A DNA stretch of 64,000 bases. Origin: Pseudomonas sp. PDM04 (GTDB lineage Bacteria > Pseudomonadota > Gammaproteobacteria > Pseudomonadales > Pseudomonadaceae). The stretch is from positions 186,001 through 250,000 of the forward strand of contig NZ_JACVAI010000002.1 in the NCBI RefSeq assembly GCF_014851765.1. Reading direction: 5' to 3'. Below the pieces are notes generated by a model. The model searched no databases, had not been told where the DNA came from, and worked only from the letters and a program-made list of their open reading frames with translations. A program made the position numbers and the translations under genes. Within the stretch, counting starts at the first letter, position 1. Every line of letters starts with the position of its first letter. Shown in pieces: positions 15,989-24,543 of this stretch.

Positions 15989-18802
15989 TCAGACCACCCG
16001 TTCCAGGGTATCCACCCCGGTTTTCTTCTTCCCCCGGCTCCACAACATCAGCAGAATCCGCACGCCCTTGTTCCACGCGTAAGCCACCGCGACACCGCCG
16101 ACGATGGCCAGCACGACGCCCAACACCGGCTGCTCGGCGATACGACGCGCCACGGACCAGAACTGGAAATGGGTCAGGTAGATGAACAGCGTCGACGAGG
16201 CGATCAGGGCCAGCCCTCGTGAAAGGAGCCCCGGCACGGGAATCGACTTGATCCAGATCAGCGCGAGAACGCCCGGGACGGCGATGTCGATGTATTCCCT
16301 GGCGACCGATGCGTGCCGGTACAGGTACAGCAAATCCTCCCCGCCCATGACAATGACGGCCAGCGCACTGACCACCCACTTCTGCACGCTGGAATGGGCG
16401 TAGTGGATGGCCATGCCGAGGACCATGATTGCCAGGTAGTGTTGCGGCACCCGGTTGTACAAGGCGCTCGCATCGAACAGCCAGGCACTGATCGCAAGGT
16501 CCATCACGGCCAGTGTGCCGGCAGCGACCACCAGGTTCTGGAACGGGTTGGCCATGATCACGTGCCTGACCCGTTCGAACGACAGGGCGAAGCCGATGAT
16601 CACGATCATCTGCACCAGCACTTCGATGTACCAGTAGGTGAACACGCCGATGACACTTTCGGGAAACCAGTTGGAAATGAGCAACAGGGTTTGCCAGTGG
16701 AACTTGTCGAACACCACCTGCACCAGCATGGCGTAGAGGATCGTCGGCGCAGCGATGGCGGCAATCGACTTGCCCAGCGAACGTGCATTGCCGCGTTCAT
16801 TGATGGCTTGCAGTTGAAAGCGTGCCAGGGCGATCCCGGAGACGATGAACAGCACCTTGGTCTCGCCCACGATCGGCCATCTGGCAAAGACATGAAGATG
16901 ACCGATGACAATGAACAGGATGGAAATCACCCGCAACAGGATGGGCAACTCCATGGCGCGTATGGAAAACCTCGAAGACCGGGTTTTCTGTGTCAGTGCG
17001 CACAATTCGCGCACCGGCATCAGCTCCCAGCGATCCGGCAAATGGCCGATCAGTTCTTCAAGCACCATCGAGGCTTGCACAAACGACAGCGAATCCCCGC
17101 CCAGTTCGACGAACGACAGGTTGGCATCCAGCTGCGGCACTTCGAGTATTTCCGACCAGGCCGCCGCCAGTTTCAGGGTCAGTGGCGACAGTTCCTGGCT
17201 GGCCACTGGCGCTGCGCCCTGGTGTTGGGCCATGGCGGGCAACGCGCGCTTGTCAATCTTGCCGTTGGGGGTCAGCGGAACGCTGTCGATGAACACGAAC
17301 TGGGCCGGCACCATGTAGTCCGGCAATTCCTGGCCGAGGTGCTCGCGCAAGTGCAGCGGGGATACGTCCGCCGTGGCCACGCAATAGGCAACCAGCCTCT
17401 GGTTTGACGAGTCCGCCTGGGCCAGCACCACCGCCTGCTTGATTCGCGGATGCCGCGCAAGCACGCCCTCGATTTCGCTCAGTTCGATCCGGTGCCCGCG
17501 AATCTTCACCTGACTGTCCCCTCGGCCCAGGAACATGACACTGCCATCAGCCTGATAAGTGCCGAGGTCGCCGGTCTTGTAGCAGATGTCCTGCTCGATC
17601 CGGGTAAACGGGTTGACCACGAACTTGTCGCGGGTCAGCGCCGTATCGTTCCAGTAGCCCAGGGACAAATAAGGGCTGCGGATCAGGATCTCGCCGACCT
17701 CGCCTTCGGCGGCCAGTTGACTGGATTCGTTCACCACCAGCAGTTGTGCACCCTCTATGCCTTGGCCGAGCGGGATCCTGTCATTGCCTGCTTGCGCATC
17801 GATGCGATGGTGAGCCATGGCCTGCGGCGTTTCGGTGGTGCCGTAGAAGTTCACGTTGCCAGCTTGGGGAGCGATCAGGCGAATTTGCTGGTAAAGCGTT
17901 TTGCTCAGGGCGTCCCCGCCCCAGAAAAACCAGCGCAGGGCGTCGAACGTCAGTCCACCGAGCTTGGCCCCGGTTTCAATCAGTTTGCCCAGCGGCGGCG
18001 TAAGGTGGATGACGGAAATCCGCTGGTCCCTTATCCAGGTGGCCAGCGCCAGCGGATCGATGAGGGTCGACTGGGCCGGGCAAACCACCGTTGCACCGAT
18101 CGACAGCGGCGTGAACACGTCCCGGTAGACCGGATCATGACCAAGGCCGGACAACAGGGAGAAACGATCGTCCCTGGAGAACCCGTGCTGCCGGGTGTGC
18201 CATTCGATGAAATGCACCAACGGCGCATGGTGGGTCACGACCCCTTTCGGTTCGCCGGTACTGCCCGACGTGAAGGTGATGTAGGCCGCTCGGCCCGGAT
18301 CGACGTCCGCCAGGGTCTGATCGCCGGCGAACGCCTGCAAGGCGTCGGCAGGCAGTTCGGGAATACGGATGACCGGTGTCTCGAGCTTGAGATCAACGGT
18401 GGCGTCGCCGCACAGCAGCACGAAGGCAGGTTCGAGCGTGCGAATGATCTGATCCACCCGCGCCGCCGGATAGGCGGCGTCGGCCACGGTGAAGGCCAAC
18501 CCGCCACGCAAGGCGCCCAGCATGGCGTAGACCAGCCCTGCACAGCGACTCGCAACGATCACCACTCTGTCGGTTTCGGTGGCGCCCCTTTCGATCAGCA
18601 GGCCCGCCACGCCTCGGCTGATCGCCTCCAGCTGGGCATAACTGCATTGCGCCCCGGCAGAAATGACCGCCGTGGCCCCGGGCGCACGGCTCGCTTGCTC
18701 GAGGAAGTCGGCGAATATCGGACGTTCAGCACAGTAATCCAGGCTGAGTTCAGGGTTGGGGCGAAGGTCATGCATTTGGTTTTTTTGCTCCGCGTGATCC
18801 AT
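15989..18802 (-). CDS. NRPS-like fusion: adenylation domain - carrier domain - membrane acyltransferase-like domain
   Basis: 937 residues. An adenylation domain fills about 1-510: the core ITFTSGSTGEPKGV, NFYGTTETPQ, YKTGDLG, the hinge RGDSQVKIRGHRIELSEIE and the lysine motif TPNGKIDKRALP are all intact. A peptidyl-carrier domain follows with its phosphopantetheine serine in FVELGGDSLSFVQ. From about residue 620 the protein becomes a multi-pass membrane region starting RVISILFIVIGHLHVF, like acyltransferase-3 proteins. It should activate an amino or carboxylic acid, tether it, and perhaps pass it to a membrane-side acceptor. There is no condensation or thioesterase domain and no neighbouring biosynthetic gene. 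The start is uncertain; an ATG nine codons later is possible. Confidence 0.9.
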   Translation of the reverse strand: MDHAEQKNQMHDLRPNPELSLDYCAERPIFADFLEQASRAPGATAVISAGAQCSYAQLEAISRGVAGLLIERGATETDRVVIVASRCAGLVYAMLGALRGGLAFTVADAAYPAARVDQIIRTLEPAFVLLCGDATVDLKLETPVIRIPELPADALQAFAGDQTLADVDPGRAAYITFTSGSTGEPKGVVTHHAPLVHFIEWHTRQHGFSRDDRFSLLSGLGHDPVYRDVFTPLSIGATVVCPAQSTLIDPLALATWIRDQRISVIHLTPPLGKLIETGAKLGGLTFDALRWFFWGGDALSKTLYQQIRLIAPQAGNVNFYGTTETPQAMAHHRIDAQAGNDRIPLGQGIEGAQLLVVNESSQLAAEGEVGEILIRSPYLSLGYWNDTALTRDKFVVNPFTRIEQDICYKTGDLGTYQADGSVMFLGRGDSQVKIRGHRIELSEIEGVLARHPRIKQAVVLAQADSSNQRLVAYCVATADVSPLHLREHLGQELPDYMVPAQFVFIDSVPLTPNGKIDKRALPAMAQHQGAAPVASQELSPLTLKLAAAWSEILEVPQLDANLSFVELGGDSLSFVQASMVLEELIGHLPDRWELMPVRELCALTQKTRSSRFSIRAMELPILLRVISILFIVIGHLHVFARWPIVGETKVLFIVSGIALARFQLQAINERGNARSLGKSIAAIAAPTILYAMLVQVVFDKFHWQTLLLISNWFPESVIGVFTYWYIEVLVQMIVIIGFALSFERVRHVIMANPFQNLVVAAGTLAVMDLAISAWLFDASALYNRVPQHYLAIMVLGMAIHYAHSSVQKWVVSALAVIVMGGEDLLYLYRHASVAREYIDIAVPGVLALIWIKSIPVPGLLSRGLALIASSTLFIYLTHFQFWSVARRIAEQPVLGVVLAIVGGVAVAYAWNKGVRILLMLWSRGKKKTGVDTLERVV

Positions 18803-18891
18803 ACGAGGTCAACATCGCGCCCCGATAAGCCTGGGTGAACTGACGCGGAGTGTAGCCCAAGCCGAGCCGGGACAAACAGCTCAGTGCCCGC

Positions 18892-19824
18892 TCAATCGGC
18901 GGCTCCCGGCCGCCCGGCGAGCGGCGCGTGCCGGGCCAGCAACTCGGCCACCCAATCGATGAACACCCTCAGCTTGAGGCTGATGTGCCGGTTCGGCGGG
19001 AACGCGATGTACAGCGGCATCGTCTCCAGGCGCCAGTCTTCGAACAGCGGCACCAGCTCGCCGCTGGCCTCGAACGCCCTGGACATGTACCGAGGCAACC
19101 AGAGGACGCCGAGCCCGGCCAGACCGGCGGCCAGGTAGGCGTTGCCATCGTCGACCGCCAGCGCGTAGCGGCCTTTGACCTGCACCCTTTCGCCCTGTTT
19201 TTCCAAGCCGTAGGGCACCGGTTTGCCGGTGCGTGCCCACAGGAAGCCGACAATCCGATGCCCGGACGCCTCCAGGTCGCGCGGATGCGCCGGCCTGCCC
19301 ACCCGGTCCAGGTAACCCGGCGCGGCAAAAATCCCCAGCGGCAAGTCGGCGATCCGACGGGCCATCAGTGACTGATCCACCAGTTCACCGCCGCGCACCA
19401 CGCAATCGACGTTTTCATCGATCATGTCGACGATGCGGTCGCTGACCCCCAGATCGATCTGGATATCCGGATAACGCGCATAGAATTCGGGCAATGCCGG
19501 CACCAGGATCAGGCTCGCCAGCGGGCTCGGCACATCCACCCGCAACCGCCCGCGCGGCAGCGACGAAGCGGCGGACAGGCTGGTCTCGGCATCGTCCATG
19601 TCGGCCAGCAGCTTGATCGCCCGCTCATAAAACACCGCGCCATCGGCGGTGACGTTGACTTTGCGCGTCGTGCGGTTGAGCAGTTTGACCCGCAGCCGCG
19701 CCTCCAGTTGCTGCACCAGCTGGGTCACCGTGGTTTTGCTCATGTGCAGGGTGTCGGCCGCCTTGGTGAAGCTGCCCGCCTCCACCACCCGCACAAAGGC
19801 TTGCATCGCATCGAAACGGTCCAT
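18892..19824 (-). CDS. LysR-family transcriptional regulator
   Basis: 310 residues. The N-terminal helix-turn-helix reads FDAMQAFVRVVEAGSFTKAA, then LHMSKTTVTQLVQQLEARL, as in the CrgA/AaeR-like subgroup; the substrate-binding domain begins near residue 90 (LRVDVPSPLASLILVPALPEF). The ATG is taken because GAGGGG lies five bases upstream and the helix-turn-helix starts there. It is divergent from a Rid-family gene, with a perfect palindrome between them, so autoregulation and control of the Rid gene are likely. Effector unknown. Confidence 0.93.
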   Translation of the reverse strand: MDRFDAMQAFVRVVEAGSFTKAADTLHMSKTTVTQLVQQLEARLRVKLLNRTTRKVNVTADGAVFYERAIKLLADMDDAETSLSAASSLPRGRLRVDVPSPLASLILVPALPEFYARYPDIQIDLGVSDRIVDMIDENVDCVVRGGELVDQSLMARRIADLPLGIFAAPGYLDRVGRPAHPRDLEASGHRIVGFLWARTGKPVPYGLEKQGERVQVKGRYALAVDDGNAYLAAGLAGLGVLWLPRYMSRAFEASGELVPLFEDWRLETMPLYIAFPPNRHISLKLRVFIDWVAELLARHAPLAGRPGAAD

Positions 19825-19848
19825 CACAGCCCCTCGTGGCAATCGGAT

Positions 19849-19867
19849 TGTTTGGTTTTCCCAAACA
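19849..19867. promoter_or_regulatory. Palindrome TGTTTGG-N5-CCAAACA, probable LysR box
   Basis: A perfect 7-bp inverted repeat with a T-N11-A core lies 24 bases before the LysR ATG and 100 bases before the divergent Rid gene, the expected place for a LysR-type recognition site. Confidence 0.65.
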
Positions 19868-19967
19868 GTGATCGCCAAGGTTGCTCGTTTATCGCTCCGG
19901 TGCAAGCCCCTAGAGTGCATCTATCGCAGGTTTCGGGTCGCATCAGACCCTTTTCTGGAGGCACTGT

Positions 19968-20372
19968 ATGACACAGCGTGATGTTGTTTTCCCGCCTGGA
20001 CGCCAGGCACTTTATGAGCGCAACCGTTATTCGCCGGCCGTCAGGTCCAACGGTTTTCTGTTCGTATCGGGGCAAGTGGGCAGCCTTGAGGACGGTTCAC
20101 CCGAACCCGATCTGGAAGCCCAGGTCAGGCTCGCGTTTACTAACCTGAACGCGATCCTGGGCGCGGCCGGTTGCTCCTTCGACGATGTGGTCGATGTCAC
20201 CGTCTTCATGGTCGACCCGCAATCGACGTTCGAGCGCATCTGGAAGATCGTGCCGGAATTCTGGGGGCACGCGCCGCACCCGACACTGACCGGAATCGGT
20301 GTCACCTGGCTGTACGGTTTCCAGTTCGAGATCAAGGTGATTGCCAGGCTGCCACAAGCCATCGACGAGTGA
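19968..20372 (+). CDS. Rid-family (RidA/YjgF) protein
   Basis: 134-residue protein of the RidA superfamily, trimeric enzymes some of which hydrolyse reactive enamine/imine intermediates from PLP enzymes. Recognisable blocks are FLFVSGQVGSLEDGSPEPDL, QVRLAFTNLNAILGAAGCSF and VDVTVFMVD. The catalytic arginine expected near the C-terminus of RidA (pattern RSxVxVxxLP) is not seen; the segment reads WLYGFQFEIKVIARLP. It may belong to a subgroup without imine deaminase activity. Divergent from the LysR gene; TGGAGG precedes the ATG. Confidence 0.9.
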   Translation: MTQRDVVFPPGRQALYERNRYSPAVRSNGFLFVSGQVGSLEDGSPEPDLEAQVRLAFTNLNAILGAAGCSFDDVVDVTVFMVDPQSTFERIWKIVPEFWGHAPHPTLTGIGVTWLYGFQFEIKVIARLPQAIDE

Positions 20373-20462
20373 TCTGTCGCCGACGACGGTTTTTACGCTG
20401 CTCACCCCGGGCTGTTCAGCGTTAGAATCCATGGGGTTCGGTTCACTTCAAGGATGCCCGGT

Positions 20463-20957
20463 ATGTCCAGCCACGAGACTTCCCTGCAAGACAGCGCCGC
20501 GCCGGAGGGTGTGTGCTACGGCTGCGGCGGCAGCAACCCCCACGGACTGCAGATCAAGAGCCATTGGCATGAGGACGGGGTGCATGTCATCGCCGAGCAC
20601 CTGCCCGAGGCGAAGTATTGCGGCTGGCCGGACCTGGTCTACGGCGGGCTGATCGCAATGCTGGTGGATTGCCATTCCAACTGGACGGCGATGGCCTATC
20701 ACTACCGCCAGGAAAACCGCGAGGCCGACAGCTTGCCGCGCATCAACTGCGTCACCGGCCACCTGGGCATCAAGTTCATCAAGCCGACGCCCATGGGCGT
20801 GCCGCTGATCCTCAGCGCGAAAGTGGAAGGTGAAGTGGGACGCAAGACCCGGGTCATCTGCGAGGTGTACGCGGGAGATGTGCTGACGGCAGTCGGGGAT
20901 TCGGTTTTCGTGCGTGTGGACGCCGGGCAGTTGGCGGCCCAGGCGCATGCCCGGTAA
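20463..20957 (+). CDS. PaaI-family hotdog-fold thioesterase
   Basis: 164 residues with a hotdog fold. CYGCGGSNPHGLQIKSHW at the start is typical of the PaaI-like subgroup; the active-site helix contains DLVYGGLIAMLVDCHSNW, with aspartate as the catalytic candidate; LGIKFIKPTPMGVPL is the central strand. Likely hydrolyses an acyl-CoA thioester. AAGGA lies eight bases before the ATG used; the preceding in-frame ATG overlaps this site. The gene starts 90 bases after the Rid gene, so the two may share a transcript. Confidence 0.9.
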   Translation: MSSHETSLQDSAAPEGVCYGCGGSNPHGLQIKSHWHEDGVHVIAEHLPEAKYCGWPDLVYGGLIAMLVDCHSNWTAMAYHYRQENREADSLPRINCVTGHLGIKFIKPTPMGVPLILSAKVEGEVGRKTRVICEVYAGDVLTAVGDSVFVRVDAGQLAAQAHAR

Positions 20958-20963
20958 ACGGAA

Positions 20964-20984
20964 GAAGGCGCCCGCGGCGCCTTC
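20964..20984. terminator. Hairpin between convergent genes, possible bidirectional terminator
   Basis: GAAGGCGCC and GGCGCCTTC form a perfect 9-bp stem with a 3-base loop between the thioesterase gene and the convergent MFS gene. It lacks a long T-run, so efficiency is uncertain. Confidence 0.55.
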
Positions 20985-21002
20985 GACTCGATGGCGACCG
21001 GC

Positions 21003-22400
21003 TTAAAGGTCAGTGATTTCCTTGTGGCGCGGCACCAGCACTTTCATCACGCTCCACGCCACCAGGTAGGCCAGCGCGCAGATGGCAAACATGATCATGT
21101 AGCCGGTGTGAATGTCGTTGATCGATTTGTAGTAGTCGAACACCCAGCCACCGATCTTGGTCATTACCACGCCACCCAGGCCACCGGCCAGACCGCCGAT
21201 ACCGACCACCGAAGCCACGGTTTTCTGCGGGAACATGTCGGACACGGTGGTAAAGATGTTGCACGACCAGGCCTGGTGTGCCGAGGCGCCCACGCCGATC
21301 AACAGCACCGGCACCCAGAAGCTGATGTAACCCAATGGCTGTGCGAGCAGGACCAGCAGCGGGAAGAACGCAATCACCAGCATGGCCTTCATGCGACCGT
21401 CGTACGGCGCATCGCCACGTGCCATGAAGTAGCTGGGGAACCAGCCACCGCCGATGCTGCCGACCATGGTCATGCTGTACAGCACCGCCAGCGGCCAGAC
21501 AATCGCCTGCCCTTTCATGCCGTATTGGGCCGACAGGTAGGTGGGCAGCCAGAACAGGAAGAACCACCAGACACCGTCGGTCATGAACTTGCCGAAGGCA
21601 AAGGCCCAGGTCTGGCGGTAGGTCAGCAGTTTGAACCAGGAGACCTTTTTCTCCACGGCCCCCGGCTCCGGGGCGGCAATGGTCTGTGCGTCGCTGCGAA
21701 TGTAGGCCAGCTCCTCGGCCGAGAGGCGTTTCTGCTGGTCCGGTTTTTCGTACAGTGCGATCCACAGGGTCACCCAGACGAAGCCCAACATGCCGATCAC
21801 GATGAACGCGGCTTCCCATCCCCAGAGACCGGCAATCAGCGGTACGCAGATCGGCGCCAGAATAGCGCCGACGTTGGCGCCCGAGTTGAAAATACCCGTG
21901 GCGAACGAACGTTCCTTTTTCGGGAAGTATTCGGCCGTGGCCTTGATCGCGATCGGGAAGTTACCCGCTTCGCCGATCGCCAGCACGGCGCGGGACAACA
22001 TGAAGCCGGCAATGGAAACCGGGATGACCGCCAGGCCGAATGCGCTGCACATCGCGGCGATCCCCTCGCCCATCGGCACGGAAAACGCGTGCATCATCGC
22101 GCCGGTCGACCAGATGCTGATCGCCAGGATGTAGGCCTTCTTGGTGCCGATCCTGTCGACGAAACGCCCGGCGAACAGCATGGAAATCGCGTACACGAAC
22201 TGGAACACCGAGGCGATGTTCGCGTAGTCGCTGTTGCTCCAGCCGAACTGCGACGACAGATCCGGCGCCAGCAGGCTGAGCACCTGGCGGTCCAGGTAAT
22301 TGACGGTGGTGGCAAAAAAAAGCAGCGCACAGATGGTCCAGCGGTATTTACCGACGGCCTGGCCAACACGTTGCGCATTAATGGGCTCGTTCAGATTCAT
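21003..22400 (-). CDS. MFS transporter, hexuronate/anion:cation symporter type (ExuT/GudP-like)
   Basis: 465-residue, 12-helix inner-membrane transporter of the anion:cation symporter family, which takes up hexuronates, glucarate/galactarate and related acids. Signatures are TTVNYLDRQVLSLLAPDL in helix 1, GRFVDRIGTKKAY in the 2-3 loop, GEAGNFPIAIKATAEYFPKKERSFATG in helix 4 and the following loop, and a charged central loop. Its transcript should carry a leader of about 285 bases, starting at a strong promoter overlapped by a GntR-type operator, so induction by the transported acid is likely. No catabolic gene is adjacent. Confidence 0.93.
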   Translation of the reverse strand: MNLNEPINAQRVGQAVGKYRWTICALLFFATTVNYLDRQVLSLLAPDLSSQFGWSNSDYANIASVFQFVYAISMLFAGRFVDRIGTKKAYILAISIWSTGAMMHAFSVPMGEGIAAMCSAFGLAVIPVSIAGFMLSRAVLAIGEAGNFPIAIKATAEYFPKKERSFATGIFNSGANVGAILAPICVPLIAGLWGWEAAFIVIGMLGFVWVTLWIALYEKPDQQKRLSAEELAYIRSDAQTIAAPEPGAVEKKVSWFKLLTYRQTWAFAFGKFMTDGVWWFFLFWLPTYLSAQYGMKGQAIVWPLAVLYSMTMVGSIGGGWFPSYFMARGDAPYDGRMKAMLVIAFFPLLVLLAQPLGYISFWVPVLLIGVGASAHQAWSCNIFTTVSDMFPQKTVASVVGIGGLAGGLGGVVMTKIGGWVFDYYKSINDIHTGYMIMFAICALAYLVAWSVMKVLVPRHKEITDL

Positions 22401-22673
22401 GGCATCACTTTTATTGTTGGAGTTGGGTGATGATCGCTCGGGGTCAAGCGAGATCGGTGCACACGCGCAGCACGCCGATGGGCGCGTCGCGTCAGGCGAA
22501 CAACAGGTGCATCAGGCGATGGGCGCAGCAGCCAGGGATAACGGGAATGAAACGGGGAAAGATCGAGCGGTCGATACCGGACCACGGGGAACGAGGTCGA
22601 GGGAGATGCAAAGGCGGAGTGTGTTCATGATGAGGCCCGGTTTTTTGTTATGGGGGGTTTGTAACATCATATG

Positions 22674-22684
22674 TCGTCGTACAA
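22674..22684 (-). promoter_or_regulatory. GntR (FadR-subfamily) operator at the MFS transcription start
   Basis: TTGTACGACGA exactly fits the FadR-subfamily pattern TNGTNNNACNA and begins eight bases after the -10 box, so it would cover the transcription start, as for a repressor. No GntR gene is in the window. Confidence 0.65.
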
Positions 22685-22692
22685 CTGTGCCT

Positions 22693-22721
22693 TTTATAGC
22701 GATTCCCCTACCCGCCGTCAA
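22693..22721 (-). promoter_or_regulatory. Sigma-70 promoter of the MFS transporter gene
   Basis: On the minus strand TTGACG, a 17-base spacer and TATAAA form a near-consensus promoter pointing to the MFS gene. Start of transcription expected near 22685-22687. Confidence 0.75.
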
Positions 22722-22832
22722 TCAGCAAAATTACCGTTCGTCTCCGCATTCACCTTTGCCTGAGCGCGACACCGCAGGCCATGGCGCGTTGCGCCCGGGC
22801 AATTGACGTGTGGGAGATCGAGGCCAGAAAAG

Positions 22833-22843
22833 TCGTACGACAA
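22833..22843. promoter_or_regulatory. Second GntR-type operator-like site
   Basis: TCGTACGACAA fits TNGTNNNACNA exactly, with CGTACG at its centre, 159 bases from the first site. Two sites could allow looping by one repressor; inference. Confidence 0.5.
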
Positions 22844-22895
22844 CGCATGTCGCCCGATAGCAGAGTCGGTCAAGCGTTACCGACTCAGGAAACCA

Positions 22896-23879
22896 TCATT
22901 TGACCAGGCGCTTTTCCTTGGACGGGCGATAGCCGAAATACGAGCTGTAGCACTTGCTGAAATGGCTCGGCGAAACAAAGCCGCACGCCACCAGCACATC
23001 GACCTGGGACAGCTCCGTGTGCTGCAACAGGCGCCGCGCTTCGGTGATCCGCAATTCCATGTAATAGCGCTGCGGTGTGGTGCCCAGTTGTTCCTTGAAA
23101 AGGCGCTCCAGCTGGCGACGGGAACGCCCGGCGTAGACGGCCAGCTGTTCCAGCTCCAGCGGTTCCTCGAGGTTGGCGTCCATAAGCTTCACCACCTCGC
23201 GCAGGGGCGCGCTGACGCAGATGTTTTCCGACGGCTTGATCCGCCGGTAGCGTGATTCCTCGAACGCCAGGATGTCTTCGATGCCCTCGACCAGCGCCTT
23301 GTCGTGCAGGCCCTTGATCCAGTCCAGCGCCATGTGGAAAGCCCCCGACGGACTCGACGCCGTGAGCCGGTCGCGATCGATGACATAGGGTTCGCTGGTG
23401 ACGTGCGTGCCCTTGGCGATTTCCGCCAGGGCGGGCCGATGTTCCGGGTGGATGGCGCACCGATAACCGTCGAGCAAGCCGGCGATCCCCAGGAACCACC
23501 CGCCATTCCACAGGCCGGCCAGGCTGACGTCTTGATCGGCCGCCGTTCGCAACAGGTTGACCAGCTCATCGCTGGCCTTCAGTTCGGTGCGGTAGCCGCC
23601 GCAGATGACCAGCAGGTCGAGGTCGTGGATCGCCGCCGCATCGATCCGCGCATCCGGACGAATGACCAGCCCCAGGTCACTGACCACCTCGCTGTCGTTC
23701 AAGCCGAACGTACGGGATGAGAACAGTTTGGGTCGCAGCAGGTTCGCGGTGACGATGGTATCCAGCGCCTGAGTAAAGGCCGGCAGGGAAAAATGCTCGA
23801 GCAGCAAAAAGCCTGTGCGTGTCAATTGAACAGGCTGGTTGGGGTTTTCGTTCAGGTAGCGAAGGTTTTTCCCCTTCAT
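22896..23879 (-). CDS. GlxA-family AraC regulator (DJ-1/PfpI-like sensor domain plus AraC helix-turn-helix)
   Basis: About 327 residues. The N-terminal DJ-1/glutamine-amidotransferase-like domain (RTGFLLLEHFSLPAFTQALD ... LLVICGGYRT ... LAGLWNGGWFLGIAGLLDG) is joined to an AraC DNA-binding domain (LEQLAVYAGRSRRQLERLF, VACGFVSPSHFSKCYSSYFG). The layout resembles Pseudomonas regulators of quaternary-amine or arginine use (GbdR, CdhR, ArgR), which sense small nitrogen compounds, but the ligand here is unknown. The ATG has GGAGG directly adjacent, an unusually short spacing; a TTG ten codons upstream lacks any ribosome site. Lies upstream of the MFS gene on the same strand. Confidence 0.9.
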   Translation of the reverse strand: MKGKNLRYLNENPNQPVQLTRTGFLLLEHFSLPAFTQALDTIVTANLLRPKLFSSRTFGLNDSEVVSDLGLVIRPDARIDAAAIHDLDLLVICGGYRTELKASDELVNLLRTAADQDVSLAGLWNGGWFLGIAGLLDGYRCAIHPEHRPALAEIAKGTHVTSEPYVIDRDRLTASSPSGAFHMALDWIKGLHDKALVEGIEDILAFEESRYRRIKPSENICVSAPLREVVKLMDANLEEPLELEQLAVYAGRSRRQLERLFKEQLGTTPQRYYMELRITEARRLLQHTELSQVDVLVACGFVSPSHFSKCYSSYFGYRPSKEKRLVK

Positions 23880-24102
23880 GCCTCCGCTGAATTGGCGACG
23901 TTCGATCAAGGTTCAGGGCACTCGGTTACGTTAACGAACAGGCAATCAGGATATCGCAAATCCTCAGGTGTTCACCGATCTCCTGCAGGCGCGAGACCGC
24001 CCTACTGGCAAATCGAATGGAACCTCGCGTCTTGCGCTGTTTTCGAAGGGTTATGAGCGCTGATCCTTTCCTGGGCGAGGCGCCATTGAAGAGGAAGATC
24101 CG

Positions 24103-24528
24103 ATGAACACTCGAGTTCTGCTTCTGATCGCCAGTTTCAGCCCGACCCTGGCGTTCGCCGAAGGCTGTGACGTGTTGACCCGCTCCCAAAGCCCTTCGGT
24201 GCCGGTGGTCGAGTCCCACAGCTGCTATGAGTACGAAGGCATGCCGGTCAACGCCATAGACTGGTCGTGCAGCAATGAAAGCAAGGAGATGCTGACCAGC
24301 ACCAAGAAAAAGGTTGCACAGTGCGACGATCACTACCAGGCCAGTTGCGTTGCCACCCTGACCCAGGAGTCGTTGGCCAACCCGCATTCAACGAGCAAGG
24401 ACAAGAACGCCAAGTCACCGAACATTCCCGACAATGCCCAGGTCACCACGTACTACTACGACGCCGAGCACTTGAGCCAGGTGAAGGCGGATTGCGAGTC
24501 GGGCGGCGGGCATTGGAAAACCCGATGA
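24103..24528 (+). CDS. Exported cysteine-containing protein of unknown function
   Basis: 141 residues with a signal peptide (VLLLIASFSPTLAFA, cleavage before EGC). The mature part has six cysteines (GCDVLTRS, SCYEYEG, WSCSNE, QCDDHY, SCVATL, DCESGGGHW), suggesting a disulphide-stabilised periplasmic protein, and a low-complexity middle (STSKDKNAKSPNIPDNAQ). No family recognised. Ends just before the convergent response regulator. Confidence 0.8.
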   Translation: MNTRVLLLIASFSPTLAFAEGCDVLTRSQSPSVPVVESHSCYEYEGMPVNAIDWSCSNESKEMLTSTKKKVAQCDDHYQASCVATLTQESLANPHSTSKDKNAKSPNIPDNAQVTTYYYDAEHLSQVKADCESGGGHWKTR

Positions 24529-24543
24529 GGTTTCAGGTCCGCG

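Larger units (their letters stand above)
22401..22895. other. 495-base intergenic region with promoter, two GntR-type sites and a long leader
   Basis: No credible gene. On the minus strand a promoter and operator near 22674-22721 serve the MFS gene, leaving about 285 bases of untranslated leader. A second operator-like site lies near the AraC gene end. The leader has no riboswitch I recognise. Confidence 0.6.

Noticed and set aside
20991..22430. 479-codon open frame opposite the MFS transporter
   Set aside because: The minus-strand frame encodes a textbook 12-helix transporter; the plus-strand product has no motif.
22512..22721. Short ORFs on the minus strand in the long leader of the MFS transcript
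   Set aside because: The 38-residue frame MNTLRLCISLDL... has no ribosome site and no family; it overlaps the untranslated leader. A regulatory leader peptide cannot be excluded.
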